Positions 60,148 through 64,000 of a stretch of DNA of 64,000 nucleotides are shown here, in pieces; positions within the stretch are counted from its first letter, which is position 1; every line of letters begins with the position of its first letter. The translations under genes were made by a program, and so were the position numbers. The stretch comes from Pseudoduganella plicata (GTDB lineage Bacteria; Pseudomonadota; Gammaproteobacteria; Burkholderiales; Burkholderiaceae_D), in the NCBI RefSeq assembly GCF_004421005.1, contig NZ_CP038026.1:2046001-2110000 (forward strand). The letters are read 5' to 3'. Under the pieces are notes generated by a model. It searched no databases, had not been told where the DNA came from, and worked only from the letters and a program-made list of their open reading frames with translations.

Positions 60148-60190
60148 CGCATCATTCTGCCAGAACCTTCGCGGCCCGCCGATCGGTTCG

Positions 60191-61357
60191 TCAATTCACC
60201 CACAGCAGCCGGCGCAGGTAGCGCATGGCGGCGCTGTCGGTCTGTTCCGGCTTGCCGGCATACGACTGGATGAACGCGTTCAGGCCCGATGCGGGATGGG
60301 CCGCGTCGATCTTGCGGCAGTAAGCTTGCCACGCCTGGCGGTTGGTGGCCTCAAGCGGATATTTCGGCGCATTGCGGAACAGCGCGGACACCGAGAAGCC
60401 CTGGCCTTCCGGACACACGCGGGCCATGGCCGCCATCACGCCGGACATCTTCTCGCCCAGCGGCAAAAGAGTCTTGCCCTCGACCAGCGGGATCAAGTGA
60501 GACATCAGTTCACCCCAGACGCGGAAGTCGTCAGCATCCATCGGCACGGGAAAAACCGTGTTGACCTGACGCGGATTGGCCAGCCATTCCAGGTCGTCGT
60601 CCCGTTCGGCCAGCACGGCGCGGCGCATTTTCTCCGACGTATTGATCCCCTGCACCAGCAGCCGGTGCGCACGCTGCATGCCTTCCGGATGGGCCAGGAA
60701 GATCGCGCGGCTCGATGTACCCTCGCTTTCCCGATACTGGTACGACAGCGCCATCTCCATCAGCGCCTCGGCAAAGTAATGGTAGCTGAGCGACCACGCG
60801 ATGTCCGACTGGTCGGTGCGGATCGCCGCCTTGCGGTTGTACTCGTCCTCGTAATAGCTCTCGTCTTCGGACGGCGCCTGCAGCTTGAGCTGGCCGTCCC
60901 GCCGTGCCGGGATGGCGAAGAAATTGCGTTCCGCGGTACTGATGCTGCCGTCGCCGTTCAGGTCCCGCGCCCACGTGGCCGGCACCAGCAGCAGGCCGTC
61001 CGCGCTCGAGCGGATGCGGATCTTTTCCAGCATCTGGCGGCTCTGGCGCAGCTGGTCGCGCGCGTGCGTCAGTTCGGCGCGCACGGCCAGCGCGATCTCG
61101 GTGTTGGAAGGCTTGTTCTCGCCCATCCGGCGCGAGCCCTGCTCGACAAACGTCCAGACATGCTGGACCAGCGCCACGTCCTTGCAGATGACGAAGGCCT
61201 GCTGCTCCTGCACGCTCATGCGCAGGCTGCGCTTGACGTTCGTGCAGGTCTTGTCGAAGGCGGCGGAGCTGGTCAGGTCGGGCTGGGCGGCCGAAGCAGT
61301 ACCGGCCAGCAGGAATGACGACAGCACGGTTGGCAGCAATGAAGCGGTAAATCGCAT
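60191..61357 (-). CDS. Exported protein of unknown function with one EF-hand loop
   Basis: 388 residues with a signal peptide (cleavage after TASA near residue 23). The mature protein is helical, without a recognised domain, but carries a good EF-hand calcium loop, DLNGDGSISTAE (about 132-143). It has only a few cysteines, scattered, and no membrane anchor. It is preceded by a near-consensus sigma70 promoter on the minus strand. Probably periplasmic; function unknown. Confidence 0.8.
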   Translation of the reverse strand: MRFTASLLPTVLSSFLLAGTASAAQPDLTSSAAFDKTCTNVKRSLRMSVQEQQAFVICKDVALVQHVWTFVEQGSRRMGENKPSNTEIALAVRAELTHARDQLRQSRQMLEKIRIRSSADGLLLVPATWARDLNGDGSISTAERNFFAIPARRDGQLKLQAPSEDESYYEDEYNRKAAIRTDQSDIAWSLSYHYFAEALMEMALSYQYRESEGTSSRAIFLAHPEGMQRAHRLLVQGINTSEKMRRAVLAERDDDLEWLANPRQVNTVFPVPMDADDFRVWGELMSHLIPLVEGKTLLPLGEKMSGVMAAMARVCPEGQGFSVSALFRNAPKYPLEATNRQAWQAYCRKIDAAHPASGLNAFIQSYAGKPEQTDSAAMRYLRRLLWVN

Positions 61358-61449
61358 GGGATCCTCGATCGAAGTAAATGTTCGCCAAGGTTAGCCAAAC
61401 GAAGCTATTGGCTATTGCGTACCGTTAATCCTTGTCGAATGGAGGCGCG

Positions 61450-61480
61450 ATTATACTGGCCAAGCCACCCGTATTGTCAA
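61450..61480 (-). promoter_or_regulatory. Sigma70-type promoter of the EF-hand protein gene
   Basis: On the minus strand a perfect -35 TTGACA (61480-61475) is separated by 19 bp from a perfect -10 TATAAT (61455-61450). The spacer is longer than the ideal 17. It would give a leader of about 85 nt to the start at 61357. Confidence 0.55.
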
Positions 61481-61759
61481 ATTCGCAATTCGCATACCGG
61501 CCCTGATGCCGGTGTCCGTCATCCGTTTCAACGTCGGCGCAGCGGCCGGCGCACCATCTTGTCCTGCCGGCGAGTTCTCGGCGCCCCGCTGTATCGACGG
61601 TGTCGGCGACGCGCGCCGCGTCAAGCCGCGCCTGCACCGCCCGGCGTGGAACGGGCACGAGGCCCCCGCCACGAGCACACGGGACCCCGGCGCGCCGCTG
61701 CTGCGCTGCCAGCGCGGCGCCGGGCCGCTCAAGCAGCTGCGTTAGTGCGGCGACGCGCG
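61481..61759. other. 280-bp gap upstream of the EF-hand gene, no gene seen
   Basis: It is part of the 402-bp gap 61358-61759. It is G/C rich, with open frames on both strands (up to about 80 codons) that show no ribosome-binding site or family motif. It separates the two minus-strand genes, the second GNAT and the EF-hand protein. Confidence 0.45.
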
Positions 61760-62251
61760 TTACAGCTCGCGCCCCAGGAACAGCACCCCGTCCAGCGGAT
61801 TGTAGACGTAGGGTTCGATGGCGACGAATCCCAGCTCGCGGTACAGCCCCACGGCCGCCGTCATCGTTGCCAGCGTGTCGAGGCAGATCTGCCGATAGCC
61901 GGCCTCCTTCGCCTCGGCGCAGATGCGCTCCGCCAGGCCCCGCCCCAGCCGTTGCGCGCGGGCCGCCGGCCTCACGTACAGCCGCTTCATCTCGCAGCGC
62001 GCCGCATCGACGGGCCGCAGGGCGACGCAGCCGACAGCCGTTGCGCCATCCCACGCCAGCAGCAGGCGTCCGCGTGGCGCCGCGTATTTGCCGGGCAGTT
62101 CGGCCAGCTCCGCCTCGAAATTCTGGAAGCACAGGTCCACGCCCAGCGCCACCGCGTATTCTCGAAACAGTTCGCGCACCACGGGCAGATTGTCCGGCAG
62201 CACGGCCGGCCGGATGTCGATGGTCACAGGTACAGCGGCATTGTCTGGCAT
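61760..62251 (-). CDS. GNAT-family N-acetyltransferase
   Basis: 163-residue acetyltransferase. MKRLYVRPAARAQRLGRGLA carries the acetyl-CoA loop, then ICLDTLATMTAAVGLYRELG and a C-terminal EPYVYNPLDGVLFLGREL. This is the small group of GNATs with the YNPxxGVxFL ending. ATG 62251 has GGAGGA six bases upstream. It lies 36 bp downstream of dnaE2 on the same strand and may be read through from it. Confidence 0.9.
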   Translation of the reverse strand: MPDNAAVPVTIDIRPAVLPDNLPVVRELFREYAVALGVDLCFQNFEAELAELPGKYAAPRGRLLLAWDGATAVGCVALRPVDAARCEMKRLYVRPAARAQRLGRGLAERICAEAKEAGYRQICLDTLATMTAAVGLYRELGFVAIEPYVYNPLDGVLFLGREL

Positions 62252-62287
62252 GACGTCTCCTCCGATTGATGGCGCCATGCTACCGCA

Positions 62288-64000
62288 TCAGCAGAAGTCG
62301 CGGCTGGCCGTCGGCAGCTTGCCCAGCATCGGCGACAGGTCGACCAGCCGCTTGGCGACCAGGTGGCGCACGATGCCTTCCTGCTGCCACACCCCATATA
62401 CGCCCAGCAGCGATGCGCCCAGCACCTCGCGCCGGTACCGGTCGACGAGGTCGGGCCAGACGATGACGTTGACGTTGCCCGTCTCGTCCTCGATCGTGAC
62501 GAACAGCACGCCCTTGGCCGTGCCGGGACGCTGGCGCACGGTGACGATGCCGGCGCCGCGCGCGAGCTGGCCGTCGGCGAACGTGTTCAGCACCTCGGCC
62601 GGCAGGAAGCGCTTGGCCAGCAGCTGGGAGCGCAGCAGCGCCAGCGGATGCCGCCCCAGCGTCAGCCCCTGGGCGCGGTAGTCGCCGATGATGTCGTCGC
62701 CTTCGCTCGGCGCGCGCAGCCGGGGCGCCTCTTCCACCGCCGTGGTGGGGCGCAGCAGGTCCTTGTCGGGCACCGCGCCCACCGCTTCCCACAGCGCCTG
62801 GCGGCGGTTGCCGGCCAGGCTTTGCAGCGCGTTGCCCGATGCCAGCACCTGCAGGTCGTGCCGGTCGAGCCGCGCCCGGCGCGCCAGGTCCGCCACGTCC
62901 GCGAACGGCTGCAGCGCGCGCGCCTGCTCGATCCGTTCGGCCGCCTCGGCGCGCATGCCGCGCAACAGGGACATTCCGAGACGCACTGCCGGCTGCACGC
63001 GGGCGTCTTTTTCCTCCAGCGTGGAATCCCAGCCGCTGACGGCGATGTCGATGGGCCGTACCTCGACGCCATGCCGCTTCGCATCCTGCACCAGCTGCGA
63101 CGGCCCGTAGAATCCCATCGGCTGGCTGTTGAGCAGCGCGCACAGGAACGCGGCCGGCTCGTGGCACTTGATCCACGAGCTCACGTACGTCAGCAGCGCG
63201 AAGCTGGCCGCATGCGATTCGGGAAAACCATATTCGCCGAAGCCCTGGATCTGTTCGCAGATGCGCTCGGCGAACTCGATGTCGTAATCCCGCTCCAGCA
63301 TGCCCGAGATGATGCGGCCGCGGTACTTGTCCATGCCGCCCTTGCGCTTCCATGCCGCCATCGCGCGGCGCAGCTGGTCAGCCTCCCCTTCCGAGAAGCC
63401 GGCGGCAATCATCGCCACCTGCATCACCTGCTCCTGGAAGATCGGCACGCCCAGGGTGCGCTCCAGCGCTTCGTGCAGGCCTTCCGGATAATCGATCAGG
63501 CTCGGGTCGAGCCGGCGCTGCAGATAGGGATGGACCATGCCACCCTGGATGGGACCGGGCCGTACCAGCGCAACTTCGATGACGAGGTCATAGAAGCGGC
63601 GCGGCCGCAGGCGCGGCAGCATCGTCATCTGCGCGCGCGATTCGATCTGGAACACGCCGATGGTATCGGCCTCGCACATCATGTCGTACGTAGCGGTGTC
63701 GTCGCGCGGGATATCCTGCATGCGGAACTCCTCGCCGCGGCGCTCGCCGATCAGGTTCAGGGCGCGGCGCAGCGCCGACAGCATGCCCAGCGCCAGCACG
63801 TCCACCTTCAGCAGGCCCAGTTCTTCCAGGTCGTCCTTGTCCCACTGGATCACGCTGCGGTCCTTCATCGTCGCGTTCTCGATGGGGACGAGGCGCGACA
63901 ATTTGTCCTGCGCGATGACGAAGCCGCCCACGTGCTGCGACAGGTGGCGCGGGAACCCCAGCAGCCGCTGCGCCAGGCTGGCCCACTGGTGCGCCATCGG
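62288..64000 (-). CDS. dnaE2: Error-prone DNA polymerase DnaE2 (C-terminal part)
   Basis: About 570 C-terminal residues of a C-family polymerase; the 5' half with the PHP domain lies beyond the right edge. Conserved palm and finger blocks include LGLLKVDVLALGMLSALRRA, YDMMCEADTIGVFQIESRAQ, EVALVRPGPIQGGMVHPYLQ, VPIFQEQVMQVAM, and the HhH region (FGEYGFPESHAASFALL). The C-terminal OB domain (GIVTVRQRPGTAKGVLFVTI) ends the protein. DnaE2 performs SOS-induced, damage-tolerant synthesis with ImuA and ImuB, whose genes usually lie just upstream and so outside this window. Confidence 0.95.
   Translation of the reverse strand, partial: PMAHQWASLAQRLLGFPRHLSQHVGGFVIAQDKLSRLVPIENATMKDRSVIQWDKDDLEELGLLKVDVLALGMLSALRRALNLIGERRGEEFRMQDIPRDDTATYDMMCEADTIGVFQIESRAQMTMLPRLRPRRFYDLVIEVALVRPGPIQGGMVHPYLQRRLDPSLIDYPEGLHEALERTLGVPIFQEQVMQVAMIAAGFSEGEADQLRRAMAAWKRKGGMDKYRGRIISGMLERDYDIEFAERICEQIQGFGEYGFPESHAASFALLTYVSSWIKCHEPAAFLCALLNSQPMGFYGPSQLVQDAKRHGVEVRPIDIAVSGWDSTLEEKDARVQPAVRLGMSLLRGMRAEAAERIEQARALQPFADVADLARRARLDRHDLQVLASGNALQSLAGNRRQALWEAVGAVPDKDLLRPTTAVEEAPRLRAPSEGDDIIGDYRAQGLTLGRHPLALLRSQLLAKRFLPAEVLNTFADGQLARGAGIVTVRQRPGTAKGVLFVTIEDETGNVNVIVWPDLVDRYRREVLGASLLGVYGVWQQEGIVRHLVAKRLVDLSPMLGKLPTASRDFC

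Noticed and set aside
61506..61745. 79-codon plus-strand frame upstream of the GNAT gene
   Set aside because: No start signal or recognisable motif; it is probably an open frame by composition.

Overview
The window is 64 kb of dense, high-GC chromosome from a betaproteobacterium. The gene content fits Oxalobacteraceae (Massilia, Duganella or Pseudoduganella type): a PEP-CTERM exported protein, the bamC-dapA and ftsB-eno-kdsA-pyrG neighbourhoods, an error-prone dnaE2, and strong G/C third-position bias in almost every gene. The assignment is inferred from gene content and order, not from a marker-gene search. I see no rRNA, tRNA, CRISPR array, complete insertion sequence or prophage.

Layout. 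1-5.4 kb: minus-strand ligase-associated DNA repair cassette (exonuclease, ATP-dependent ligase, Lhr-like helicase, start of pdeM). 5.5-5.8 kb: a 125-bp tandem repeat built around a long imperfect palindrome. 5.8-16.2 kb: RecQ helicase; a two-gene sensor kinase operon running into a MAPEG gene; a divergent aldo/keto reductase and LysR pair with a free-methionine-sulfoxide reductase; an HDOD protein. 16.2-19.9 kb: a lower-GC segment with an orphan membrane protein and a divergent MFS exporter/AraC regulator pair. 20-28.4 kb: mutS, a secreted phosphoesterase-like protein, slyD, a frameshifted roxA, a small PLD-like protein, an alanine-rich lipoprotein and a 501-residue unknown with a FliA-like promoter. 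28.4-38.8 kb: a decayed SDR pseudogene, then a housekeeping block (bamC, dapA, methyltransferase, trpS, site-2 protease, yciO, htpX, rnm, hydrolase) on the minus strand and a gamma-carbonic anhydrase/hslO pair on the plus strand. 38.9-48.4 kb: a PEP-CTERM protein; a three-gene cassette (LuxI-fold 'thermostable hemolysin', AMP ligase, TauD-like dioxygenase) preceded by a tiny overlapping ORF; a divergent TonB receptor with a Tat-exported phosphodiesterase; a PRISE-type reductase. 48.4-53.0 kb: RES/Xre toxin-antitoxin and a Fur-type heme uptake operon. 53.1-64 kb: ftsB, eno, glycerate 2-kinase, kdsA, pyrG, a PRC-barrel protein, two GNATs, an EF-hand exported protein and the 3' part of dnaE2.

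Functional themes. Repair is prominent (ligase cassette, RecQ, MutS, DnaE2), as are outer-membrane and iron/heme functions (BamC, two TonB receptors, HmuS-like protein) and regulation. Many operons use ATGA stop/start overlaps, which fix several start codons. Three otherwise normal genes (MAPEG, roxA, araC-type regulator) each look one base short at a short homopolymer. That is either genuine gene decay or, more simply, residual sequencing error.

The most interesting candidate for an undescribed system is the 40.2-43.5 kb cassette. It joins a LuxI-like acyltransferase fold, an adenylating enzyme and an HxE-type iron dioxygenase behind a 26-codon ORF, opposite an outer-membrane transporter. 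It looks like a small-molecule signal or metallophore pathway, but that is inference.
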